DNA of 64,000 bases, taken from Fimbriimonadaceae bacterium. GTDB lineage: Bacteria; Armatimonadota; Fimbriimonadia; Fimbriimonadales; Fimbriimonadaceae. Of this stretch, positions 34,630 through 43,875 are shown piece by piece; positions within the stretch are counted from its first letter, which is position 1, and each line of letters opens with the position of its first letter. The notes under the pieces are model-generated. The model did no database searches and had not been told where the DNA came from. It saw nothing but the letters and a program-made list of their open reading frames with translations. The translations under genes and the position numbers were made by a program. Where the stretch lies: contig JABAQM010000001.1 of NCBI GenBank assembly GCA_019187105.1, positions 62,001-126,000 on the forward strand. The letters are read 5' to 3'.

Positions 34630-36018
34630 ATGCGCGCGGTCGCCGCCATTGACGATTACGTCCCTCCGCACAACGACGAAGCCGAAATGTCGGCGATCGG
34701 GTCCATGATCCTGAGCGAACGTGCGGCCGAGGAAGTCTTTTCGATGCTGGCTGAGGAGGACTTCTACCGACCCAGCCATCGTGAGATCTATCGGGCAATG
34801 CGGCAACTGCGCCTCAATCGCTCAACCATCGACCTCGTCACATTGAAGAACGAGCTGCTCCAGCGCGACGTGCTGCAACAAGTAGGCGGCGTCGAGATGC
34901 TGATTCAGATAGCTGAAAGCGCCCCTTCTGCGGCCAACGCGACCTATTACGCTCAGATCGTTCTTGACCTTTCGACGATGCGCCAGCTCGCGGAAGCGGG
35001 CCATGAGATCGCAAAGATTGCCCACGATGCCGAGTTGGACGCTGACGAGAAGGTGGACCAGGCCGAGCAAGAAGTCTTCAAAGTGGGCCGGCAGCGGATC
35101 GGAAAGTACTTCGTGCCAGTTCGCGTGCTGGCCGGAGAGTTCTTCGACGACGTTGACCGCCTGATGGACACCGGAGAACCGGTCCTTGGCGTGGCCAGCG
35201 GCTTCTATGATCTGGATGGCATGACGACCGGCTTCTACGGGGGTGAGCTCTATATCTTGGCCGCGCGTCCGGCAATGGGAAAGACGTCCCTCGTTCTTAG
35301 TTTTGGCCTCAACGCCGCCATGAAAACGAAGCAGAACGTTGCCATTTTCAGCCTCGAAATGAGTGGCAAACAACTCGTCAGGCGAATGGTCAGCATGTTG
35401 AGCGGCGTTGGCATGGGCGCCCTGAAGCGTCCAAGGCTCCTAAGCGAGGAGTACGACAAGTTGGCTGACGCGACGGAGGCGCTCTATGGCGCCCCGATCC
35501 ATGTGGACGATAGCTCAGACGTCAGTGTCCTCGAAATGCGGGGTAAGTGTCGCCGCTTGAAGGCGGACGGCGGACTGGCAATGGTGATCGTGGACTACCT
35601 TCAGCTGATGCGCGGGTCACGACGGACCGAGAATCGCGTGCAAGAAGTGAGCGAAATTGCTCGAGGCTTGAAGGCGCTGAGCAAGGAACTCGATGTGCCG
35701 GTGGTCGCCCTCAGCCAGCTCAGTCGCCAGGTCGAGAACCGGGACGATAAGCGCCCGCAGCTCAGCGACATCAGGGAATCGGGCAGCATCGAAGCCGAAG
35801 CCGACATGGTGATGTTTATCTACCGCGACGCCTACTACAAGGCCAAGGAGATCCAATCCGATGTGCCTTATGATCCCAGTAGGACCGAAGAATCCGAAAT
35901 CATTATCGCCAAGCACCGGAATGGTCCAACCGGAAAAGTCATTCTGGGCTTCCAACCCGGGTACGCCAGGTTCGTCAACTACACCAAGGAAGATCGCGCG
36001 GCAATTGCCGGAGCCTAG
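34630..36018 (+). CDS. dnaB: replicative DNA helicase DnaB
   Basis: The ring helicase that unwinds DNA at the replication fork; 462 residues, the usual length. The N-terminal helical domain (VPPHNDEAEMSAIGSMIL to about 150) binds primase. The RecA-like core has Walker A ARPAMGKTS, FSLEMSGKQLVRRM, Walker B VIVDYLQLMRG and the SQLSRQVENRDDKRPQLSDIRESGSIE arginine-rich loop region. No intein is present. It is divergent from the PLP-enzyme gene and its stop overlaps that of the DUF937-like gene by four bases. No other replication gene is adjacent. Confidence 0.96.
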   Translation: MRAVAAIDDYVPPHNDEAEMSAIGSMILSERAAEEVFSMLAEEDFYRPSHREIYRAMRQLRLNRSTIDLVTLKNELLQRDVLQQVGGVEMLIQIAESAPSAANATYYAQIVLDLSTMRQLAEAGHEIAKIAHDAELDADEKVDQAEQEVFKVGRQRIGKYFVPVRVLAGEFFDDVDRLMDTGEPVLGVASGFYDLDGMTTGFYGGELYILAARPAMGKTSLVLSFGLNAAMKTKQNVAIFSLEMSGKQLVRRMVSMLSGVGMGALKRPRLLSEEYDKLADATEALYGAPIHVDDSSDVSVLEMRGKCRRLKADGGLAMVIVDYLQLMRGSRRTENRVQEVSEIARGLKALSKELDVPVVALSQLSRQVENRDDKRPQLSDIRESGSIEAEADMVMFIYRDAYYKAKEIQSDVPYDPSRTEESEIIIAKHRNGPTGKVILGFQPGYARFVNYTKEDRAAIAGA

Positions 36019-36623
36019 TGCCCAGAGCTGGCTGCTTCCGCTGTCCCAGTCGCAGCGGGAGGGCTTGGGTCAGGTCCGGCGCACGACGACTGGTTGATGC
36101 CATAGGCAAGGGTGCTTCCGACCAATACCAGGGGTAGGAACCAGCCCAGCCAGCCCATGCCCTCGGGTGCACGCGGCGCCTCAATCGGCATCGGTGACGC
36201 CGGCGTCGGCCGGGGCACTTCTTCGACCACCTCATGCGGCTTCTTGCCCCGCTCTTCGGCCGTGAGCGCTACCCATCCATCGGCGGAATCTAGATTGGGA
36301 ACCTCCTCTTTCAGAATTCCCACGACCTTCGAGACCAGAGCTCCGATAAAGACTTCGGCCTGCGTGGAGGAGTAGCTGGTCCCCTCCGCAACCAGGCCCG
36401 CAATGTTCTCGAGGTCGCCACCGAAGATCTTGCCGCTGCTCGCATCCATGACCTCCCGGGCTCCTTCCGGAGTCGTAGCCCTATCCAGGAGTCGGGGCAG
36501 AACCTCAGGGAGGGCCTTGTCCAAAAGGAACTCCCCGTCGGCTGGATCCACTCCCGCCAGTTCCGCTACTTCGCTCAGCGTGTTGCCGCTTAGCCGGTCA
36601 TTCAGCGTATCGAGAATGTTCAT
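36015..36623 (-). CDS. DUF937-like protein with C-terminal membrane helix
   Basis: A 202-residue protein. The N-terminal half resembles DUF937/YidB: MNILDTLNDRLSGNTLSEVAELAGVD, then two more helical bundles with SGKIFGGDLENIAGLVAEGTSYSSTQAEVF. After a Pro-rich stretch (EEVPRPTPASPMPIEAPRAP) comes one membrane helix (WLGWFLPLVLVGSTLAYGI) and a short Ser/Ala tail. The domain is common in diderms and its function is not known. A TACTGT hexamer ends 9 nt before the ATG. The four-base stop overlap with dnaB is CTAG. Confidence 0.6.
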   Translation of the reverse strand: MNILDTLNDRLSGNTLSEVAELAGVDPADGEFLLDKALPEVLPRLLDRATTPEGAREVMDASSGKIFGGDLENIAGLVAEGTSYSSTQAEVFIGALVSKVVGILKEEVPNLDSADGWVALTAEERGKKPHEVVEEVPRPTPASPMPIEAPRAPEGMGWLGWFLPLVLVGSTLAYGINQSSCAGPDPSPPAATGTAEAASSGH

Positions 36624-36632
36624 CTAGATTCC

Positions 36633-36638
36633 ACAGTA
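36633..36638 (-). promoter_or_regulatory. TANNNT -10-like hexamer before the DUF937-like gene
   Basis: On the minus strand TACTGT ends 9 nt before the ATG at 36623; no Shine-Dalgarno sequence lies between. Confidence 0.3.
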
Positions 36639-36657
36639 TGGTACTTGCCAACGACGC

Positions 36658-38166
36658 TTAGATCTTGGTGCCAAGTCCTTGAGCCATCTGGATTTCCTTC
36701 GCGTGATTCACGGTGAAGGCAATACGGTGCGTGACCGATTCGATGATGCCCTCGGCGCCGGGATGGCCATTGCCGGACGATTTGACGCCACCAAACGGTA
36801 GATGGACCTCGGCGCCGATCGACGGGAGGTTCACATAACCCAAGCCGAACTCGGCGTGGTCGCGGACCCACCGCCACTTGCGATAGTCCTCGGTAATACA
36901 GGCCATCGCTAGGCCGTAGTCAGTGTCGTTGTAGACCTCCACGGCTTCCTCCATTCCATTCACGCCAATGATGGCGACGTGCGGACTGAAGGCCTCTTCG
37001 CGAAGGCAGAACGTGTCTTTCTTGTAGTCGGCAAACCGGTAAACAAACGGCGAGACGAAGTTGCCACAGGCGTGTGGACCCTCGGTGAGCTCCTTGCCCT
37101 CGACGAGCACTTCCCCACCCTCTTCGATCGCCTTGGCGTTGTGGTGATGCCACTTCTTCACGCCTTCCTGATTGATCAGCGGGCCCATAAAGACGTCGTC
37201 CTGGAGGCCATCGCCAACCTTGATTCGCTTGACCATCTCGACGAAACGCCGCGTGAATTCAGGCTCGATCTTCTTGTCCACGATAAGGCGGCCGGACGAC
37301 ACGCAACGCTGGCCGGTCGTCTTGAAACCGCTGAGCACGGCTGCGGGAACGGCGATCTCAAGATCGGCATCCTCCAGGATGATCACGGCGTTCTTGCCGC
37401 CCATCTCGGTGGCCGCGAACTTGAAGAGGTCGCCTGCAGCGACCTGCTGAATGTACTTGCCGACCGCTCGGGAGCCGGTGAAGAGAATCGTCGACACTTC
37501 CTTATGCTTGACAAGGGGGTCGCCAGCCTGCTCGCCGACGCCGTGAATGACGTTAACGACGCCCGGAGGGAAACCCGCTTCATGGAAGAGTTCAGCCAGG
37601 CGGTGGCCACAGATGGGCGTCTCTTCGCTTGGCTTCAGAATCACCGTGTTTCCCGAAACCAGTGCCGGCAGGGTGCACCAGAGTGGGATCGCAACCGGGA
37701 AGTTCCAGGGCGTGATGCAGGCCACAACCCCTTTGGGCTTGCGCAAGATAAAGGCATCCTTGGCCGGAATCTCGCTGGAAACAGTGAAGCCGTTTGGCAT
37801 TCGCCCCAGGCCGGCCACGTACTGAGCCATGTGGATCGCCTCGATAACGTCGGCGCGGCCCTCATTGAGTGGCTTTCCGCATTCGCGGGTTGCAAGCTTG
37901 GTCAGGTCCTCGAGGTCCCGTTTGAGGAGCTGGGCAAAATTGTCAATCAGCTCCGCCCGCCGAACCCAGCTGTTCTCCCGCCAGGTTTCAAACGCTCTCT
38001 TGGCAGCCGCAACCGCTGCATCGACTTCGGAAGCCGTACTCAAAGGCGCCGTCCCCACGACGTCGGTCGAGTTGGCTGGGTTCAAGCTTTCGAACGTTTG
38101 GCTGGTCTGATGCCATGCGCCGTCAATGAGGTTCTTGGCGGTAATTGAGGTCATTGTAGTACCCAT
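36658..38166 (-). CDS. NAD(P)-dependent aldehyde dehydrogenase
   Basis: A 502-residue aldehyde dehydrogenase. The NAD-binding segment is ACITPWNFPVAIPLW, the glycine loop is FTGSRAVGKYI, the general base Glu is in EMGGKNAVII, and the catalytic Cys is in KTTGQRCVSSGRL. The C-terminal LPFGGVKSSGNGHPGAEG is complete. It resembles semialdehyde and 1-pyrroline-5-carboxylate dehydrogenase types, but no proline or lysine pathway gene is close, so the substrate stays open. ATG 38166 follows AAAGGTAA by 6 nt and is preferred to 38154. It stands as a single gene, divergent from a TPR gene. Confidence 0.9.
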   Translation of the reverse strand: MGTTMTSITAKNLIDGAWHQTSQTFESLNPANSTDVVGTAPLSTASEVDAAVAAAKRAFETWRENSWVRRAELIDNFAQLLKRDLEDLTKLATRECGKPLNEGRADVIEAIHMAQYVAGLGRMPNGFTVSSEIPAKDAFILRKPKGVVACITPWNFPVAIPLWCTLPALVSGNTVILKPSEETPICGHRLAELFHEAGFPPGVVNVIHGVGEQAGDPLVKHKEVSTILFTGSRAVGKYIQQVAAGDLFKFAATEMGGKNAVIILEDADLEIAVPAAVLSGFKTTGQRCVSSGRLIVDKKIEPEFTRRFVEMVKRIKVGDGLQDDVFMGPLINQEGVKKWHHHNAKAIEEGGEVLVEGKELTEGPHACGNFVSPFVYRFADYKKDTFCLREEAFSPHVAIIGVNGMEEAVEVYNDTDYGLAMACITEDYRKWRWVRDHAEFGLGYVNLPSIGAEVHLPFGGVKSSGNGHPGAEGIIESVTHRIAFTVNHAKEIQMAQGLGTKI

Positions 38167-38206
38167 CAGTTTACCTTTCGGGAACCTGCACCACCCCTTC
38201 ACCGAC

Positions 38207-38212
38207 TACAAT
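38207..38212 (+). promoter_or_regulatory. TANNNT -10-like hexamer before the TPR gene
   Basis: TACAAT ends 8 nt before ATG 38221. AAGGA lies between them, so a short leader with a Shine-Dalgarno site is also possible. Confidence 0.35.
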
Positions 38213-38220
38213 AAGGACCC

Positions 38221-39090
38221 ATGCAGCCTTCCCTCGAACAGATCGCCGCGCTCTTCGATCTTGGGGTCGCCCAGAAGGACTTTTCCGACAGTCCGTTGCG
38301 GCAGCGCGAGGGCGCCGACTCGGAAGAAAGCCAGGAACTGGGGCGCCTCTGTCTGAATGAGGGCGACTACGAAGGAGCGATCGCCCATTACCGCCGGGCC
38401 ATCGACCAAGGTCCAGATAGCGACGGTGCGGCCCATATCGGTCTGGCAGCCGCGCTGGAGCTCTCTGAGGATGCCGAAGCTGCGCTGCAAGCCTATCGCG
38501 AAGCGGCTCGACTGGATAACTCAGCAGATGCCCAAATTGGAATGGCGGAAATCCTCCGACGTGAAGGAGACAGCGAAGCCGGGCTGGAGCATCTCTATGA
38601 AGCCGTTGAACTCGAACCTGACAATGCGTTTGCGCTCCACAAACTCTCCGAAGCGTTGATGGCCAAGGGGAAGGGCGAAGAAGCGGTTCAGATCGGCCTT
38701 GCCGCAGTTGCGAAGGCGCCGGAGACGGCCTTTTATCACCTCAGCGCTGCCGAGCTCATGTTCCGACGCAAAATGTTTGGCGAGGCGCTCGGCTCCTACC
38801 GAGCCGCGCTCGAGCTTTCCCCTGGCGACGATTACATCTACCTGCGTACGGCGATTGCGCTTTGGGCGAATGGCCACCGTTCAGAAGCCATGCAGTCGCT
38901 CAAGTTCGCGTGTGACCTGGATCCGGAGAACTCCATGTATGCCGAGCTTATGGCCGTGTTTGCCGACCGGCTGCTCCTTTCCGATGTCGCATCCGAATAT
39001 CGACAGCGGGCCGGTGAATTGGACCGCTACGACGAGGATGCGTTGCGGAGAGTACTCGTCGAGCTTCCTGCCGATAAGCCGGTGCTTTAG
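38221..39090 (+). CDS. TPR-repeat protein
   Basis: A 289-residue soluble protein made mostly of tetratricopeptide repeats, for example CLNEGDYEGAIAHYRRAIDQGP, GLAAALELSEDAEAALQAYREAA, LHKLSEALMAKGKGEEAVQIG and FRRKMFGEALGSYRAALEL. There is no signal peptide or membrane helix, so it is a cytoplasmic scaffold for protein interaction. It is divergent from the ALDH gene and its stop overlaps the flhA stop by four bases. No partner is indicated. Confidence 0.8.
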   Translation: MQPSLEQIAALFDLGVAQKDFSDSPLRQREGADSEESQELGRLCLNEGDYEGAIAHYRRAIDQGPDSDGAAHIGLAAALELSEDAEAALQAYREAARLDNSADAQIGMAEILRREGDSEAGLEHLYEAVELEPDNAFALHKLSEALMAKGKGEEAVQIGLAAVAKAPETAFYHLSAAELMFRRKMFGEALGSYRAALELSPGDDYIYLRTAIALWANGHRSEAMQSLKFACDLDPENSMYAELMAVFADRLLLSDVASEYRQRAGELDRYDEDALRRVLVELPADKPVL

Positions 39091-41138
39091 GCGGCGACCT
39101 GCGCGACGAACTCCACGTCAGCCTTTTCGGAAACCTCGTTGTAGGCCAGAAGATTGAGCTGAGGCAAGTACCGCACCATCGCCCGCTTGAGGGGCAGCCT
39201 GAGCTGAGCCGAGCATAGGAGGACGGGTTCCCTTCCCATCGCCATACCTCTCTCACTCTCTTCCCTCAGTTTGTCGACGACCTGCTGCTGCAGGGCAGGT
39301 TCCCAGGCTACAAGCGATCCTCCCGCGGTCTGCTGGATGGACTCGATCAGCTGCCGTTCCAAGGTGGGTTCAAGGGTAACGCAGTACAGCTTCCCTTCCA
39401 CGTCCAGGTGTTGCCGGGTTATTGTCCGCGCGATTGAGGCTCGGACAAGTTCGCCGAGCTGGTCCGGGTCCTTCACTCGGGGCGCGAAATCGGCCATCGT
39501 TTCCAGGATCGTCACCATGTCGCGTATTGGCACCCGCTCCCGTAAGAGGTGCTGAAGCACTTTCTGGACATCGCCAATCGGCACCACGTGCGGAACTAGC
39601 TCCTCCACCACAGCCTGATTGATCTGCTTTGCGTTCTCGACCAGCGTTAGGACATCTTGGCGCGTCAGAAGCTCCGAGGCATGCTGCCTGACGACCTCGG
39701 CAAGGTGCGTTGAAATCATTGCCGATGGCTCGATAACGGTATAGCCGTTCTGCTCAGCTTGGCCCCTGATGTTCTCGTCGATCCAAAGGGCGTCAAGCCC
39801 AAACACCGGTTCCTTCGTCGGGTGTCCAAATACTTGCTGGGTGATCGCCCCTCCCGGAATGGCGAGAACCTGCCCAGTCCGAGCTTCAGCCCTAGCCACT
39901 TCCTCGCCTCTCACCTTCAGCACATACTCATCGGGAGCCAGCTGAATGCTGTCGCGAATGCGCACACTCGGCATCACGTATCCAAAGTCGAGTGCCAGTT
40001 GGCGACGTGTAGCCGTGATGCGGTCCGGCAGATCGCCTCCGGCCTTGCGATCCGCCAACCGCGTCAGGCCATAGCCGATCTCGATCTCGAGGGCGTCGAC
40101 GTTTAGAAGCGATAGTACGGATTCAGGACCTGGCGGTGGTCCCTCAGTTTGTTGGGCAGCCGCAGCAGTTATGGCAACCTGCCGCTTGCCGCGATCGGAA
40201 AGATAGCGGTGCATCAACAGCATCGCGGCGCCGGTGAGCCCGAATAAGGTTGCCGGGAAACCCGGCACCAGCGCGAACGCCAGTAACGCGACGCCCGCCG
40301 AGCCGATTGCCTTTGGTTGCGCACCAAGTTGCCCGATAACTGCGCCACCCATGGTGCGGTCTTGTCCGGATCGCGTAACCAGCAAGCCGCTCGCGGTCGA
40401 AATCAAAAGGGCTGGAATCTGGGAGACTAGGCCTTCGCCCACGCTCATCAGCGCATAGGTTTGCAGGATCTGCATGGCGTCACCGCCGCCCCGCATCAAG
40501 CCCACAACAAAGCCGCCGATGATGTTCACGGCGATGATCAGCAAGGCGGCTATGGCATCACCCTTGACGAACTTGCTGGCGCCGTCCATCGCGCCATAGA
40601 AGTCCGCTTCTTGCTTGACCTGCTTGCGCCGCTCTCGCGCCTGCTCTTCGTTGATCAGCCCGGCAGCCAGGTCCGCGTCGATGGCCATCTGCTTGCCCGG
40701 CATGGCATCCAAGGTGAACCGCGCGACGACCTCGGCCACACGGCCGGCACCCGTCGTGATGACCACGAACTGGACGATCATGAGGATTAGGAAGGCAACA
40801 AAGCCAACGACAAAGTCGCCACCCATGACGAACTTCCCGAACGTGGCGATGACCTGTCCACCTTGGCCTGTGCCCAGAATGAGCTTGGTTGCCGCGATAC
40901 TGAGAGCGAGCCTGAAGAGTGTCGTGATCAATAGCAGGCTTGGGAAGACGCTGAACTGCATCGGATCTTGCACATTGACCGCGGCCAACAGGATCAGCAG
41001 CGACGAGGCGATCGCGATGACGAGCCCGAAATCCAGCATCCAGTGAGGAAGCGGGAGAATGAGCATCGCAACGATGACGAGAAGGCCCAAGCCCACAAGC
41101 ACGTCGGTATGGCGCAGAAGGCGTTGGAGGGCACTCAT
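39087..41138 (-). CDS. flhA: FlhA, flagellar export gate protein
   Basis: The large ring-forming component of the flagellar type III export gate; 683 residues, the usual length. The N-terminal half has about eight membrane helices ([19 protein letters not shown] onward) and the FHIPEP loop [26 protein letters not shown] with the Asp and Arg residues used in proton-driven export. The C-terminal cytoplasmic domain includes [21 protein letters not shown] and LLREREPI-like [18 protein letters not shown] 41138 is preferred to TTG 41147. No flhB, fliPQR or other flagellar gene is in the window; injectisome homologues are less likely given the motif. Confidence 0.93.
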   Translation of the reverse strand: MSALQRLLRHTDVLVGLGLLVIVAMLILPLPHWMLDFGLVIAIASSLLILLAAVNVQDPMQFSVFPSLLLITTLFRLALSIAATKLILGTGQGGQVIATFGKFVMGGDFVVGFVAFLILMIVQFVVITTGAGRVAEVVARFTLDAMPGKQMAIDADLAAGLINEEQARERRKQVKQEADFYGAMDGASKFVKGDAIAALLIIAVNIIGGFVVGLMRGGGDAMQILQTYALMSVGEGLVSQIPALLISTASGLLVTRSGQDRTMGGAVIGQLGAQPKAIGSAGVALLAFALVPGFPATLFGLTGAAMLLMHRYLSDRGKRQVAITAAAAQQTEGPPPGPESVLSLLNVDALEIEIGYGLTRLADRKAGGDLPDRITATRRQLALDFGYVMPSVRIRDSIQLAPDEYVLKVRGEEVARAEARTGQVLAIPGGAITQQVFGHPTKEPVFGLDALWIDENIRGQAEQNGYTVIEPSAMISTHLAEVVRQHASELLTRQDVLTLVENAKQINQAVVEELVPHVVPIGDVQKVLQHLLRERVPIRDMVTILETMADFAPRVKDPDQLGELVRASIARTITRQHLDVEGKLYCVTLEPTLERQLIESIQQTAGGSLVAWEPALQQQVVDKLREESERGMAMGREPVLLCSAQLRLPLKRAMVRYLPQLNLLAYNEVSEKADVEFVAQVAA

Positions 41139-41140
41139 CG

Positions 41141-41167
41141 TTGACAAGCTGGGCTCATCGGTATATT
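41141..41167 (+). promoter_or_regulatory. candidate metK promoter
   Basis: TTGACA (41141-41146) and TATATT (41162-41167) are near-consensus but spaced 15 nt. A second hexamer, TATCCT at 41232-41237, is closer to the ATG. I see no SAM riboswitch fold in the 113-nt gap. Confidence 0.4.
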
Positions 41168-41251
41168 CGGTCCAATCCCGGTCGAAATTCAGGGATTTTG
41201 GAACGAGAACGAGTCGGTTCCGCGCGGCTGGTATCCTCTCCCCCTGGACCT

Positions 41252-42382
41252 ATGCCTTCCCGCCACATCTATACGTCGGAGAGCGTCAGCGAGGGCCATC
41301 CCGACAAGCTCGCCGACCAGATTTCCGATGCTCTACTCGATGCTTGCTTGGAGCAAGACAAGAATGCCCGTGTTGCAATTGAGACTCTCCTGACCCGCGG
41401 TTTGGCCGTGGTCGCCGGCGAAGTCACCGTTAATGGCTACATTGAAGTCGCCGACATCGTTCGCAAAACGATCAACGAGGTTGGATACACCGATACCGAA
41501 CTCGGTTTCGACGGTAACACCTGCGGAGTCATGGTGGCTATCCAGGAGCAAAGCCCGGACATCGCCATGGGCGTGGATACCGGCGGAGCCGGTGACCAAG
41601 GCATGATGTTTGGCATGGCATGCCGGGAGACGGCGGAACTGATGCCATTGCCGATCTCGATTGCCCATGCCCTCACCCGAAAGGCCGCCGAGGTTCGAAA
41701 GAAGCATGCCTCGCTGGGGCTTCGACCCGATGTCAAGAGCCAGGTCAGCGTCATTTACGAAGATAGCAAGCCCGTCGAGATCGAGACGATCGTGGTTTCT
41801 GCCCAGCACGGGCCGCAACTCTCCCACGAAGCGATCACTACGATCGTCCAAGATCACGTGATCCAGCCGGTTTTGGTCGAGTACCAAGAGTACGTCAAGG
41901 GCCAGATTAAGTACCACATCAATCCAACCGGGCAATTCATCATCGGCGGCCCTCAGGGTGACACGGGTGTCACGGGCAGGAAAATCATCGTTGACACCTA
42001 CGGCGGCATGTGCCCGCATGGCGGTGGCGCTTTCAGCGGCAAAGATCCGACCAAGGTAGACCGCAGCGCGGCTTACATGGCCCGATATGTGGCAAAGTGC
42101 ATCGTTGCCGCCGGTCTCGCCGACAAGGCTCAAATAGCCCTGGCCTACGCAATTGGGGTACCCCAACCCGTTTCTCTGGCCGTCGAGACGTTTGGCACGT
42201 CAAAGTTCGACGAGTGCGAGATTATCAAGCGGGTCCGTGACGTGTTCGATATGTCGCCTGCCGGCATCGCGGCTACCTTGGATCTGAAGAACCAGCGCTA
42301 TCTTCCAACCGCCAAGAATGGTCACTTCGGAAATCCCGCTTTCACCTGGGAGCGAACGGCCGATGCGGAAAAGTTGAAATAA
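41252..42382 (+). CDS. metK: S-adenosylmethionine synthetase
   Basis: Forms S-adenosylmethionine from ATP and methionine; 376 residues, close to the usual 385-400. ATP and metal motifs are [31 protein letters not shown] and [16 protein letters not shown], and the C-terminal region contains [11 protein letters not shown]. The start is ATG 41252; an upstream in-frame ATG at 41141 would add residues with no family match. It is a single gene divergent from flhA. Confidence 0.96.
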   Translation: MPSRHIYTSESVSEGHPDKLADQISDALLDACLEQDKNARVAIETLLTRGLAVVAGEVTVNGYIEVADIVRKTINEVGYTDTELGFDGNTCGVMVAIQEQSPDIAMGVDTGGAGDQGMMFGMACRETAELMPLPISIAHALTRKAAEVRKKHASLGLRPDVKSQVSVIYEDSKPVEIETIVVSAQHGPQLSHEAITTIVQDHVIQPVLVEYQEYVKGQIKYHINPTGQFIIGGPQGDTGVTGRKIIVDTYGGMCPHGGGAFSGKDPTKVDRSAAYMARYVAKCIVAAGLADKAQIALAYAIGVPQPVSLAVETFGTSKFDECEIIKRVRDVFDMSPAGIAATLDLKNQRYLPTAKNGHFGNPAFTWERTADAEKLK

Positions 42383-42424
42383 CTTTGGTTATTAATCCGA
42401 TATCATAGGTAGAGGAATCACGCC

Positions 42425-42760
42425 ATGAAAGCCATATTTGTTTCCGTATCGATCGTCGCCGCATCGTTCGCCTTCGCCCAAGACAAGCAGGATCAGTGCT
42501 GTGCAGGCGAAAAGCAGGTCAAGGCGGTTGCCGCTCAGAAGGCGCAATGCTGCCAGTCCACGTCTGGCAAGGCAATTGCGAAGGGCGATGCCGGTTGTTG
42601 CAACGAGAAGGGCCAGCTCGCCAAGTTCAAGGTGTTCGTCAGCGGCTCCTACCAGTTCTTTGGCTGCGAGATGTCAGCAAAGCAGGCACGCATGGACCTG
42701 ATCGCCCAAGGCAAGAAGGTTGGAAAGATCCAGCCGGTCCGCAGCCGCGTAGCCATCTAG
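42425..42760 (+). CDS. exported protein with three Cys-Cys pairs
   Basis: A 111-residue protein, with AGAGGAA 7 nt before the ATG. A signal peptide (FVSVSIVAASFAFAQ) is followed by CC pairs at 25-26, 42-43 and 58-59, regularly spaced by about 17 residues, and a lone Cys81 in YQFFGCEM. Lys and Gln fill the rest. The pattern suggests metal binding or disulfide-linked periplasmic folding; I recognise no family. It follows metK by 42 nt and ends at a strong terminator. A role in thiol or metal handling is only inference. Confidence 0.6.
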   Translation: MKAIFVSVSIVAASFAFAQDKQDQCCAGEKQVKAVAAQKAQCCQSTSGKAIAKGDAGCCNEKGQLAKFKVFVSGSYQFFGCEMSAKQARMDLIAQGKKVGKIQPVRSRVAI

Positions 42761-42775
42761 AGGATCTCACCTATC

Positions 42776-42808
42776 GGAGCAGCTTCTAACCGGAAGCTGC
42801 TCCTTTTT
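42776..42808 (+). terminator. intrinsic terminator
   Basis: GGAGCAGCTTC and GAAGCTGCTCC form a perfect 11-bp stem with a 6-nt loop, followed by TTTTT. It ends the metK/Cys-rich-protein side. The last codons of the convergent PPK2 gene lie inside the stem. Confidence 0.85.
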
Positions 42809-43628
42809 CTTGCCGATAGGCTTCGAGGTCAGCCTTGGCCAGCCTTGACATCTCGGCAAGCCGGTCCCGCCAATCATTCTTGTGCTGCCGCAAAGTCTCG
42901 ACCAACACCTCCGTAACGGCTAGATTCCTGAACCACTTGCGATTGGAGGGAATGACGTACCAGGGCGCATCCTCCGTCGAGCACTTGCTAAGGGCGACCT
43001 CATAAGCTTCCGTGTAGGCATCCCAATAGGCCCGCTCCTTCCAGTCGTTTGGATTCAGCTTCCACGCCTTCTCTACCTCCTTCTCGCGGTCGAGCAGTCG
43101 CTGTTCCTGCTCCTCTTTGGTGATGTGGAGGAAGAGCTTGACGATAACCGTGCCCGCATCGGACAGAAGCCTCTCGAACTCGTTGATGTGATCATAGCGT
43201 TTGGACCACACGTGCTTTGGAACGAGGTCGTGGACCCGAACCACCAGAACATCTTCGTAGTGCGACCGATTGAAGATGGCGGTCTCACCGCGACCAGGTG
43301 TTGCGGCATGAACCCGCCAAAGGTAGTCGTGGGCAAGCTCCTTCGGCGTTGGAACCTTGAAAGCGGCAACGTACGTCGACTGCGCGTTCATGTACTTCAG
43401 AAGGTGGCGGATCGTACCGTCCTTCCCTGCCGTGTCCCTTCCTTGGAGAACGATGAGCAATCCAGTCATTCCAGCCGCGAAGAGCTCTTCTTGCAGCTCT
43501 GTTAGGACATCACCCAAATCATCGGCTAGGCGCTCTCCATCGATTTTCTCTAACCCGCCATCGTCGTCTGGAGAGATCTCGGCAAGCTTAACATCGGTGC
43601 CAGGCTCGATTCGAACAGCAAATGGCAT
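42786..43628 (-). CDS. ppk2: polyphosphate kinase 2
   Basis: A 280-residue PPK2-family kinase that transfers phosphate between polyphosphate and nucleotides. Walker A is LQGRDTAGKDGTIRHLL; the lid and Walker B region read FNRSHYEDVLVVRVH and NDWKERAYWDAYTEAYE. The single-domain length fits the short classes that phosphorylate AMP or ADP; the exact class is not clear. The C-terminal GAASG and the stop codon fall in the neighbouring terminator stem. It is divergent from a ferredoxin gene. Confidence 0.92.
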   Translation of the reverse strand: MPFAVRIEPGTDVKLAEISPDDDGGLEKIDGERLADDLGDVLTELQEELFAAGMTGLLIVLQGRDTAGKDGTIRHLLKYMNAQSTYVAAFKVPTPKELAHDYLWRVHAATPGRGETAIFNRSHYEDVLVVRVHDLVPKHVWSKRYDHINEFERLLSDAGTVIVKLFLHITKEEQEQRLLDREKEVEKAWKLNPNDWKERAYWDAYTEAYEVALSKCSTEDAPWYVIPSNRKWFRNLAVTEVLVETLRQHKNDWRDRLAEMSRLAKADLEAYRQEKGAASG

Positions 43629-43632
43629 GCCC

Positions 43633-43638
43633 TAGTAT
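43633..43638 (+). promoter_or_regulatory. TANNNT -10-like hexamer before the small ferredoxin gene
   Basis: TAGTAT ends 9 nt before ATG 43648. Read on the minus strand, the same few bases give GATACT, 5 nt before the PPK2 ATG, so divergent start sites may overlap. Confidence 0.3.
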
Positions 43639-43647
43639 CCTCAATTC

Positions 43648-43875
43648 ATGGCAAGTGGGCACAAGGAGTACGACCATGAAACTGTGGTCGTCGTGTGGAA
43701 ACCGGAATTGTGTCAGCACTCGGGTAAGTGCCTGCGGGCCCTACCCGAAGTGTTTCGGCCCAAGGATCGGCCCTGGGTGTTGCCCCGGATGGCGTCTGAA
43801 GGAGACCTTATCGAGGCCGTTGAAGGCTGTCCATCGGGAGCGCTGACTTGGCGGCGAAAGACTACTTCCGCTTGA
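43648..43875 (+). CDS. small 4Fe-4S mono-cluster ferredoxin-like protein
   Basis: A 75-residue cytoplasmic protein of the divergent mono-cluster ferredoxin family (Fer4_19 / DUF1271). It has KPELCQHSGKCLRALPEVF and a C-terminal EAVEGCPSGALTW, giving Cys ligands in C-x5-C and CPSGAL. These short proteins carry electrons or act with redox enzymes. The stop region overlaps the convergent exported-protein gene by 14 nt, and the gene is divergent from ppk2. Confidence 0.8.
   Translation: MASGHKEYDHETVVVVWKPELCQHSGKCLRALPEVFRPKDRPWVLPRMASEGDLIEAVEGCPSGALTWRRKTTSA

Noticed and set aside
36979-38148. A 389-residue open frame on the plus strand
   Set aside because: It is the antisense shadow of the aldehyde dehydrogenase gene, which has complete catalytic motifs.
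41139-41251. Possible SAM riboswitch before metK
   Set aside because: The gap is only 113 nt and I find no set of helices resembling SAM-I, SAM-II or SAM-IV; the near-consensus promoter explains it better.
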